A DNA stretch of 39,138 nucleotides from a virus: positions 1 through 39,138 of the IMG/VR virus record IMGVR_UViG_3300030118_006532; one strand, 5' to 3'. Position numbers and translations under genes: made by a program. Below the pieces are notes generated by a model. That model did not search any database, was not told the DNA's origin, and saw only the letters and a list, made by a program, of their open reading frames with translations. Shown here piece by piece: positions 25,394-34,300 of this stretch. Within the stretch, counting starts at the first letter, position 1, and each line of letters starts with the position of its first letter.

Positions 25394-27613
25394 TTACTCA
25401 CACATAATTTTAAACAATCCTGTAGGTGTTGTTATACCAAATGATCTTGTAGAATTTTCACTTAAGTCAGAACTTAATGCTGTAATTGTAGAAATACCAG
25501 TAATAGTTAAAGAATCAAATTTTAAATTACCATCGGCAATTTGTAAGTTTGGTCGAATCGTTTTAGTCGATAGTCCATTTTCAGTTGGTGTAAATGGTGG
25601 AGATGTATCCTTTGGTGGACAACATAGAACTCTTTCATTAATATCACTAGATTCTTTTGTAACGGTAACTTTTTCATTCACTAAGAGTTTTGCTGTTGTG
25701 GCATTATTGATTACAATATTATTAGTATTAATTGTGGTTATTTGAGTATTGGCCGCAAATTGAGATCCAAGAACCCGATATGTAGCAGAATTATCTAATG
25801 CTGCTGTTCCTGAAACTGGAATGGTGGTATTTGCTGCATTTGTTTGTGTTGTGACGACTAAACATTCAGTACTTACTGGTGTACAGAATGCACTTAAAGA
25901 ATCATTAATTAAACCTTGATCTTGATAAAAATACAACTCCGTGCTAGTCATAGTTTTACTAGAAGAAAGTGTGACCTGTGTAGAACTTCCTGTGGTTGTA
26001 ATTCCAGTATATGAAGAAAAATTACCATTAGTCCCATCATTTCCAAGCACAATCATACCAGTTCTTAAGTTAGTAGTATTACCACTTGATATTGTGAGTG
26101 TGGTTCCACTACTACTTCCAGTTACTTTTTTTACAAATCCACGATGATCTATGAATGTTAGTGTATTTGTTGCTGTTGTAGTTGCACTATTATTCATAAT
26201 AATAAAACTATTAGTTAAAATATCTTCTACAACAGTATCATTTGGAATACCTGTTCCAAAAATAATATTTCCAACTTCAATATTATTTGTATTACTGATA
26301 GAAAGAACTTTTGAATTGTTTGTTAAATCACAACCAATGGTTGCTCTTACAATATCACTCACTGAAGTTTTTGGTTGATACTTCACATCAATTTTTTTAG
26401 TTGTTTTAACTTTAATATAATCATCTTTATCTGTTTCTCCACCGAGAGCAGACACTAAAGTTGTTCCTCCAAATTTAATTGAATTGTTGATAAAATTCTC
26501 AAAGGTGCTTTCACTAAAAACATAATCAGTAGCATATAAAAAAGTATATCTTAAATCTCCAGATCCTCCTGTAGGTAGAGTGACATTAATACCAAACTGC
26601 TTCTCAAAAGGTTCATTATTAGGATCAGTAGATGGACTGACAGAATTTGGAATAAAATATTTTATTCTTATACAATACTTTTCTAATTTGTTTAAAACAT
26701 ATGGTATAGTAATACTATCACTCGTTGATTGACCCATCTTTTTAAAGAAAGTTACATTGTTAGATCCACTAAAACTACCTGTAACTGCATTTCCAGAATC
26801 AACCTCAAACGTAATGACACCTGTGTTTGAATTTATCTGACTAACCACAGCTGTGTCTGATATTCGATTTGTTCCACTAGTGCTTGCACTCATTCCAATA
26901 GACACATTTACTGTATCAGATGCTGTGGTAAGAGTGATTTGTGATCCAGCACCAGAAGCAGATCCAGATACGGTTTTTGTTAAATTACATCTCGCTAACT
27001 CTTCATACTTATCACCTGTGCCACTTGTATGATGAGATTCTTTTTCAAATTCAAAAGTATAACAATTAACACTATTCAAACTAAAAGTATGAGTACCAGT
27101 TATGGTTGAACCAAAAAATCCCTCCCATAAAATACCACCATCACCATCGATTGATGTTGGATCTAATTTACCAGAGTATTGAAAATCACCATCTTCCCAA
27201 AAAGTATCAACTTTAAAAGGAGTTCCTGAAAAAATATCTTGACTAGTCTCATCAACATTATCGTTAGAATAATAATTAGCTGTCAATCCATTTCCACCTC
27301 TAGTGGTGGAGGATGTAAATAAAGAAAAAACATCTAAACGATTTTTAAAAGTAATTAATGGACTACTTGTAAATGTATTTCCATCTTCATTTGTTTCTTG
27401 AACTGCGGTATTAACAATTTGTCGATATTCAGTGGTTGTTATTCCACTTGTATATAAATCTCTAATTACATCTAAATCTTCTGATATGAAACTTCCACCA
27501 GAAATATTCGATAACCCATTAAGTAAATTATTTAATGCTGAAACAGGATTTGAAGTATCTGCTAAATTTTGATCTCTTCTTAAACCAATTCTTTTGTATA
27601 TCTTTAAAGGCAT
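25394..27613 (-). CDS. PA14-domain fibre protein on the minus strand
   Basis: A 739-residue protein transcribed against the other fibre genes. Residues 8-30 carry the shared motif RRDQNLADTSNPVSALNNLL. A PA14-like domain starts at about 109 (GLTANYYSN) and continues ILWEGFFGSTITGTHTFSL and CYTFEFEKES. It is interrupted by a Ser/Thr-rich module (about 195-285) and resumes at YVLNKLEKYCIRIKYFIP. PA14 domains commonly bind sugars, so host-surface binding is likely. The region about 405-620 holds further copies of the module (GNIIFGTGIPNDTVVEDI). The C-terminus is LKFDSLTITGISTITALSSD. A minus-strand CTAAATA box lies 15 bases upstream of the start. Whether its strand reflects separate control or a past inversion is unclear. 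Confidence 0.6.
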   Translation of the reverse strand: MPLKIYKRIGLRRDQNLADTSNPVSALNNLLNGLSNISGGSFISEDLDVIRDLYTSGITTTEYRQIVNTAVQETNEDGNTFTSSPLITFKNRLDVFSLFTSSTTRGGNGLTANYYSNDNVDETSQDIFSGTPFKVDTFWEDGDFQYSGKLDPTSIDGDGGILWEGFFGSTITGTHTFSLNSVNCYTFEFEKESHHTSGTGDKYEELARCNLTKTVSGSASGAGSQITLTTASDTVNVSIGMSASTSGTNRISDTAVVSQINSNTGVITFEVDSGNAVTGSFSGSNNVTFFKKMGQSTSDSITIPYVLNKLEKYCIRIKYFIPNSVSPSTDPNNEPFEKQFGINVTLPTGGSGDLRYTFLYATDYVFSESTFENFINNSIKFGGTTLVSALGGETDKDDYIKVKTTKKIDVKYQPKTSVSDIVRATIGCDLTNNSKVLSISNTNNIEVGNIIFGTGIPNDTVVEDILTNSFIIMNNSATTTATNTLTFIDHRGFVKKVTGSSSGTTLTISSGNTTNLRTGMIVLGNDGTNGNFSSYTGITTTGSSTQVTLSSSKTMTSTELYFYQDQGLINDSLSAFCTPVSTECLVVTTQTNAANTTIPVSGTAALDNSATYRVLGSQFAANTQITTINTNNIVINNATTAKLLVNEKVTVTKESSDINERVLCCPPKDTSPPFTPTENGLSTKTIRPNLQIADGNLKFDSLTITGISTITALSSDLSENSTRSFGITTPTGLFKIMCE

Positions 27614-27627
27614 ATTGACTTTTTAGT

Positions 27628-27634
27628 TATTTAG
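27628..27634 (-). promoter_or_regulatory. CTAAATA box upstream of the PA14 gene
   Basis: Minus-strand CTAAATA, 15 bases before the PA14 gene start, within an identical CTCTAAATA context to the gp4 promoter box (2833-2841). The short distance would give a very short leader. Function is inferred. Confidence 0.45.
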
Positions 27635-27672
27635 AGTATAATATAATATATAAGGTACATTTTGATAAAAAT

Positions 27673-27867
27673 ATGAGGCAAAAAGAATTACTTCAAGATC
27701 TTTTAAAAAAGAGGGAGGAACTTCAAAAAGAAATTATTGAAATACAAAATCAATATAATAATAAAAAAGATCAGTATCTTAGATTACAAGGATCAATAGA
27801 TGTCATGGATCTTCTTCTACGTGAAGAGGAAGCAGGTAAACCGTTGGACGATGACACTTTATCATGA
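27673..27867 (+). CDS. Small coiled-coil protein
   Basis: A 64-residue protein, MRQKELLQDLLKKREELQKE and onward, which is one continuous amphipathic helix with heptad-like Leu/Ile spacing to about residue 50, then an acidic tail DDDTLS. No family is recognised. The gene stands 59 bases from the divergent PA14 gene. The leader contains a TATATAAGGTA stretch similar to the one before 2841, but no strong Shine-Dalgarno sequence is present. It may be a small assembly or chaperone-like protein. The role is unknown. Confidence 0.55.
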   Translation: MRQKELLQDLLKKREELQKEIIEIQNQYNNKKDQYLRLQGSIDVMDLLLREEEAGKPLDDDTLS

Positions 27868-27868
27868 C

Positions 27869-27879
27869 ATAAATAAATA
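27869..27879 (+). promoter_or_regulatory. ATAAATAAATA late-promoter-like box
   Basis: Two overlapping ATAAATA cores directly after the coiled-coil gene stop, 19 bases before the TTG start of the next small ORF. It resembles the T4 late core. Function is inferred. Confidence 0.35.
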
Positions 27880-27898
27880 CAATTAAATAATTACTATC

Positions 27899-28021
27899 TT
27901 GGACAAAACAAAGGAAGCGTTAGAAAAACTTCATGATGATTATCGTCTTCAATTACTAGAAAGAGATAATGATGATGAAATAGTTCGTATACATACCGAA
28001 GAAAATAACGATGGTTGTTAA
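27899..28021 (+). CDS. Small acidic protein, probable TTG start
   Basis: A 40-residue ORF read as LDKTKEALEKLHDDYRLQLL and ending TEENNDGC. No ATG is available: an in-frame TAA at 27884 closes the frame upstream, leaving TTG at 27899 as the most likely start. It is predicted to be helical and acidic. It fills the gap between two other small genes in the same direction, three bases before the next start, and its ordered amino-acid composition is unlike random AT-rich sequence. No Shine-Dalgarno sequence is visible. No function is known. Confidence 0.45.
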   Translation: MDKTKEALEKLHDDYRLQLLERDNDDEIVRIHTEENNDGC

Positions 28022-28024
28022 TCC

Positions 28025-28324
28025 GTGTATAAAATTTCCATTAAATATTGTTGGTTTGAGGATGGTACTAGAATAGTAAAAATGTACTTCATTAATGAAG
28101 TACCATTTACTTTTGATGATTTACCAGAAGGACATTTATGGGATGATGATCTTTGTAGATCAGCAGATGCGAATCGACCATATAGTCCAGAGGACATGTA
28201 CAAAAGTTTTGGATATTTAATATCCGAAGAAGTCCACCCTTTCTATTTTCCCGTAGAACTAGAAAATCCCGAAGATATGCCCGATGATATCGAGTATTAT
28301 TATGAGGAAGATCTACGTAACTAA
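28025..28324 (+). CDS. Conserved small protein of unknown function
   Basis: A 99-residue protein starting at GTG (28025), rich in acidic and aromatic residues: MYKISIKYCWFEDGTRIVKM, then FDDLPEGHLWDDDLCRSADA and a C-terminal run ending IEYYYEEDLRN. It begins three bases after the previous stop. No Shine-Dalgarno sequence is visible before the GTG, and no upstream ATG is possible in frame. The coding region contains a perfect 20-base palindrome. The stop codon overlaps the CTAAATAG promoter-like box for the large fibre. I do not recognise the family. The position suggests a fibre-related accessory gene. Confidence 0.55.
   Translation: MYKISIKYCWFEDGTRIVKMYFINEVPFTFDDLPEGHLWDDDLCRSADANRPYSPEDMYKSFGYLISEEVHPFYFPVELENPEDMPDDIEYYYEEDLRN
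28084..28103. repeat. Perfect 20-base palindrome inside a small gene
   Basis: The half-site GTACTTCATT is followed immediately by its exact reverse complement. The right arm overlaps a second inverted repeat: ATGGTACT at 28062-28069 and AGTACCAT at 28099-28106. The two hairpins are mutually exclusive in RNA. No function is known. Confidence 0.7.
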
Positions 28325-28328
28325 ATAG
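28321..28328 (+). promoter_or_regulatory. CTAAATAG late-promoter-like box before the giant fibre
   Basis: CTAAATAG overlaps the stop codon of the upstream small gene and lies 33 bases before the ATG of the 2053-residue fibre. It is the same octamer as at 2799 and 3526. Confidence 0.55.
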
Positions 28329-28361
28329 AACATAGTATTAATATTTTGTGTAGAATAAGCG

Positions 28362-31300
28362 ATGCCTCTTAATAAACTAGAGAATTTTATAAAGAACACT
28401 GAGGGTAAAATTCTCTATGTCAACCCAAATGATATAGACGCAACTGATAGTATATCTAATCAGGGAAATTCCTTAACTCAACCGTTTAAGACGATTCAAA
28501 GAGCTCTTCTTGAGTCTGCTAGGTTTTCATATTTGGGTGGAAATGATAATGATATTATTGAGAAGACAACAATATTGATATATCCTGGTGATCATACGAT
28601 TGATAATCGACCAGGTTTTGGAATTAAAGTAGATCCAGGCAATTCAAGTGCAGCACAAGTTGTATCTCCATCTGGTGCACTTGCTTCAGCATCTGAATTA
28701 TCCTTAACACTCAGTTCAAATTTTGATTTAACAGAAGAAGATAATATACTTTACAAATTTAATAGTATAAATGGTGGTGTAATTATACCCCGTGGAACGT
28801 CATTAGTAGGTTTAGATTTAAGAAAGACAAAGATAAGACCTAAGTACGTTCCAAATCCAACAGATCCAGATGCACCATATAGTTCTCTGTTTAGAGTCAC
28901 TGGTACTTGTTACTTTTGGCAATTTTCAATGTTTGATGCTGATGAAAATGGATTAGTATACACAGATAAGAGTGATTTCGGTACAAGTAATCAGTCAAAA
29001 CCAACGTTCTCCCACCATAAATTAAGTTGTTTTGAGTATGCGGATGGTGTAAATGTTCCTGAAGGATATACATTGACAGATTTGGGTCAATATTATGCTA
29101 AATTATCAAATGCTTATAATGTATCATCGACTCGAAATATTTTAGATGCTGATAGATATCCTACAAGTGAGACAGGTTTCGCACCACAAAGACCAGAATT
29201 TGAAATTGTTGGTGCTTTTGCCAACGATCCAATCGCTATGGCATCCATTAAATCTGGTGATGGTGCGACTCCTTCTACTACAATTACTGTCACAACAACG
29301 ACTGCTCATGGATTAAATACAGGTACTCCAATTAAAATTAAGGGTGTTCCAGTCCCTGATTATAATATATCCACAAAAGTTTCAAGTGTAATTAGTGCGA
29401 CTGAATTTACATATATTTTACCATTTGTTCGAAATAATTTACCACCAGACCCAAGTGCTGCTACAGGAACAATAACGATTGAGACTGATACCGTATCTGG
29501 TGCATCTCCATATATCTTTAACTGCTCTTTACGTTCTGTGTGGGGCATGAATGGTATGCTTGCTGATGGAAACAGAGCAACTGGATTCCGTTCAATGGTT
29601 GTTGCTCAGTTCACTGGTATATCACTACAAAAAGATGATCGTGCGTTTGTTAAGTATGACAAGTCTAATAGAACTTACGAAGGTTTAAATGTTACTTTGG
29701 TTAGAGGTTCTTCTCTATCAACTCAATCATCATCCACAGATAGTGCGAGTGTTTACCATTTAGATTCTGATGCTGTTTATCGAGAAGGATGGGGAACAAC
29801 TCATATTAAGATGGATAATGATGCCATCATGCAGATAGTTTCCGTGTTTGCGATAGGTTATCAACAACATTTTGATGCAAATGCTGGTGGTGACGCTTCG
29901 GTTACAAACTCTAACTCAAACTTTGGTCAAATATCACTATCATCAAAAGGATTTAAAAAAGCAGCGTTTGTTAAGGATAATAATGCATTTGTAACTTCGA
30001 TAATAACTCCAAGAGCAATTACAGGAAGTGATGCGAATATTGATTTCCAATCAATTGATGTCGGTGTTACAACTGCTGTTGGTATTTCAAGTCACCTTTA
30101 TCTATTTGGATTTACAAATCAGGATGATCCACCTCCAACATCAATACAGGGTTATCGAATTGGTGCTAGGCAAGATGATAAATTATCTATAAGATTTGTC
30201 GCAAAGAATGGAGCTATTGATTTTAATTCTGAAGCGTCCATTTTCATGACGGACAATTCTTTAGGAGTAGGTGCTACGGTTATTCAAGGCACATCATCGA
30301 AGCAAAAAAAATATGTTGTTCAATCAGGACCAACAGCTAATAAATTAGCTCTAGGATCTCATGAGATTCAAACTGGTGAAAAAATTAGAATATTCAGTCA
30401 CGATGGTGATTTACCAGAGAATATTGAGGATAACAAACTTTATTATGCGATTGATTTAGGTAATAATAATGAAATTAAATTGGCATCTTCCGCTACAAAT
30501 GCTAGTAACGGAACTGAAATTATAATTTTTGGTGGAACAAATCTTTATATTGAAAGTCGAGTTCATGATAAAGAAGCTGGAGACATAGGACATCCAGTAC
30601 AATTTGATACTAGTGTTAATAATTGGTTCTTACATGTTAATACTAATAATTCAATTTATACAGGTATATCAACACTTGGTGTTGGTGGCGATATTGGTCT
30701 TGGTCCGAAAACAGCTGTTACAACTATTAAGAGAATTGATGATCCACGAGGTCTTGATGAAAAAGTTTATAAGTTACGTGTAGTAATTCCGAAAGAAACA
30801 ATTCAGGGTAAAAATCCAGAAGAAGGATTTATTATTCAGGAATCAAGTAGCACAGGAGCAATTGACGATGCTGATCTCACGCTTACAACATTAGAACCAG
30901 CTGCGAGAACTAAGTTCAATGTCAATAAAAACTTAAGATTAATTGATAATGCCACAGTTTCGGGAACTACAGTTACTATTGAAACAGAACTTCCACATAA
31001 CTTAAAAGTGGGTGAAAACATTAATGTTAGGAATATTACAGATACTTCTAACACTGCTGGAACATTTGATGTTGGATATAACGGAACATTTGAAGTTAAT
31101 GGTATCACTGATGAAAAAACATTTACATATTCAAGAACTGATGTAAATGGGGTAACTCATACAATTCCTAGTTCACTTCAAAATAATATTTCTAATAGAA
31201 CTAAACTTTCTCCTAGATTTGAAAGAAATGATATTAAATCAAACTACTACATCTATCGAAATGAAGTTATAACACCTTATATTCAGGATATTCAGGATGG

Positions 31301-34300
31301 AGTATATCATCTTTTTGTCATAAAAGCAGATAATACTGTTACTGAGGAATTTGTAAATAACTCATACAGTCAGAGAGTTGTTGACTTATATCCACAAAGA
31401 GATAGAGATAACATTGAGGACAATCCTCCAACAGCAAAATCTTTTGCTCTTAGAAATCCTCTAGGTGATGTCGTTACAAACGAACTAAAAAATAGTATTA
31501 CTAGAGAATCATTAAACCAATTAGTCCAAGATTTTGGTCAAGGTCTTCGAATTTCTGGTGTATCTACAACAGATACTCTTGCCACTCTAACTTTTGATAG
31601 AAGACATAATCTTGGAGGACTTGTAACTGGTTCCATTACTCCTGGTTCTGGATATACAAATGGAACTTATCATAACGTTAAAATTTTAGAGGGTAATCAA
31701 GCTGGAACATGGTCTGGAGCTCTCGCAAAAGTGGTTGTCGCTGGTAATAGCGTATCAACTGTTGACATCACATCTGGTGGATCTGCCTATGCTGCTGGAA
31801 CATATTACTTTGAACAGGCAAAAATTAGTAATGGTAATGCTGATGCAAGATTTGTAGTTACTGCTGCTGGATTGTCAACAACTTCCGATTTAGATAATGT
31901 TCTACAAATTACAGGTCTTTCTACTTCAACTGATTTTTATGGAAGAATTACTTCAATTCCTTCAGCTACAACAGTTAGTCTTGCGAGAACAACTGGTGAT
32001 CCAGTTCCATCGATAGGTGAATTTGCGATAAATTTAGGTCCTTCACAGGTTGTTAATAGTGTTTATGAATCTACATCTGGAATTAGTACATTCACCACAT
32101 CCACAGGTCATGGTTTAGTTGCTGGTAATTCATTCCAAGTAGTTAATTCAAGTAATGTTAACTTAGGAGAATTCAACGTAAAAGGAGTTGAAAGTCCAGT
32201 TAAATTCAGTGCTTCCACAAGTCCTAGATTAACTTCAAATGTAACCGATGGTAGAATTTTACGTCATGGAATGGATGCTGCTGATGCTATATCTGATGCA
32301 GCAAATGAGAGTCTCGGTGCGAGAGGTATGTCATTCTATGATGGTGAAAATCTAAAATTAGTCGCCAATATAACCAATACAGCAACAGCACTTCGAGTCG
32401 ATGTTCCTAATGCTGGTATTGGAACAGCAAATCGTTTACCACTTGGATCCTATATTCAAATTGATGCAGAAATGATGAGAATTACCAGTTCTGTATTAAC
32501 AGGATCTCAAAATGATGAAATTACTGTAATTCGTGGTGTTTTAGGAACAATACAGAAACCACACACTGTTAATTCGGTAATTCGAAAGATTAAACCACTA
32601 CCAATAGAATTAAGAAGACCCTCGATTATTCGTGCTTCGGGTCATACGTTTGAATATGTTGGTTATGGTCCAGGTAACTATTCAACTGGTTTACCTCAAG
32701 TTCAGGTAAGAACACTTAACGAAAGAGAAGAATTTTTAGTACAATCACAAGAAAAATCATGCGGAACTGTTGTTTATACTGGTATGAACAACCGAGGTGA
32801 CTTCTTTATTGGTAACAAGAGAGTTAGTTCTGCTACTGGTCAGGAAAGAACATTTGATGCTCCGATTCCAACGATTACAGGTGAAGATCCCTCAAGATTG
32901 TCGGTTATTTTTGATGAGGTTGTTGTTAAAGAAAGATTAATTGTTGAAGGTGGTCGAACCAATAAGATTTTATCTCAGTTTGATGGTCCTGTAACCTTTA
33001 ATAAGGAAGTTAAAATTAATGATAGTCTTACGGTAACAGGTTCATTAAAACTTGAATCTGCTATTGAAGTTACTGCTGAGATTCAATCTACTAATAAAGA
33101 TACAGGTGCTTTGGTTATACAGAATGGTGGTCTTGGTGTTGAGAACAATCTAAACGTTGGTGGTATTACTACGATAACTGATTATCTTAATGTAACAGAT
33201 GGACACATCGCTATAGAAGCTGGCACTTCAAATGAAGGTTATCGAATTGATTCTGGTAGTGACATTGAGATGAATCTTCATAGATCTACTGTGTCTGGTA
33301 CACCAATAGTTCTTGATGTCATAGATGGTAAGAGACTTATTCTTGGTGCTAATGGCACTGCTAACGTTGAAATAGTTGATGATGTAAATGGTACTAACAG
33401 AGCAGTATTTACACAAAATGAACAGAAATTATATTGGGATGGAAATGAAAAATTCAAAACAGAACCTTCTGGTGTCTTAGTTACTGGAATTACTACAACT
33501 GGTAATTTAATGGTTGGAGCAGCTGCCACAGTTACTGGATTACTTAATGCCAAGGGTGATGTATCACTCGGAGATATATCAACTGACACAATATTAATTG
33601 GTGGAAGCATTAATTCAAATCTTCTTCCTAAAGATAATGATGCTAAGAATTTAGGTAGTCTGCAGAAAAAGTGGAAGAATCTATTCATATCTGAAAATAT
33701 CGATACTGTCGGTATAGTATCTGCTGGTTTTCTTGAAGGAAATAATTTAGATGTAAATAGAGTAGCTATCGTTGAAGCTGGCACTAATGCACCTAGAATA
33801 GTCACACATAGTGGATTACAGTATAATGCTACTGCTGGTGTATGTTCCGCAACCACTTTTGCAGGAAGTCTTCAAGGTAATGCCAATACAGCAGATGATT
33901 TAGCTATTACTGGTACAAATCAAATTGTATATCAATCATCAAATAATAATTCAGATGTTTTAGATGCTGGTTCTGATGGTCAAATACTAAAATCTAATGG
34001 TAGTTCTTCAAAACCCTCATGGACAAGTGACATTACTGGTAATGCTGCTAGTGCCGATACTGTAGATGTAACCGCAAATGACACAGATGCGGATCAATTC
34101 TTACTCTTTAAAGAAACTTCCAGCACTGAATCTGGTGCGACAATAAGAGTTGATGCTGGTGCTAAGTATAACCCTAATAGCAATCAACTTACCATTAATG
34201 GTAATATTATTGCTTTCGCATCAGATGATCGTCTTAAAACTAACAAAGCAGAAATTACAAATGCTCTAGATAAAGTTGTATCATTAAGTGGATTTACTTA

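Noticed and set aside
24466-25401. Two minus-strand open frames (153 and 141 codons)
   Set aside because: They oppose the 315-residue fibre gene, whose N-terminal motif and ribosome binding site support the plus strand; one would also overlap the PA14 gene end.
25941-26378. Plus-strand open frames inside the PA14 gene
   Set aside because: Short, very valine-rich antisense frames; the PA14 domain and shared N-terminus support the minus-strand gene.
25394-27660. Invertible adhesin cassette (phase variation)
   Set aside because: The strand reversal invites this idea, but no matching long inverted repeats were seen at the two ends and no recombinase gene is present in the window.
33278-33856. 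192-codon minus-strand open frame
   Set aside because: Antisense shadow of the giant fibre; Ser/Thr/Pro-rich composition mirrors the fibre codons.
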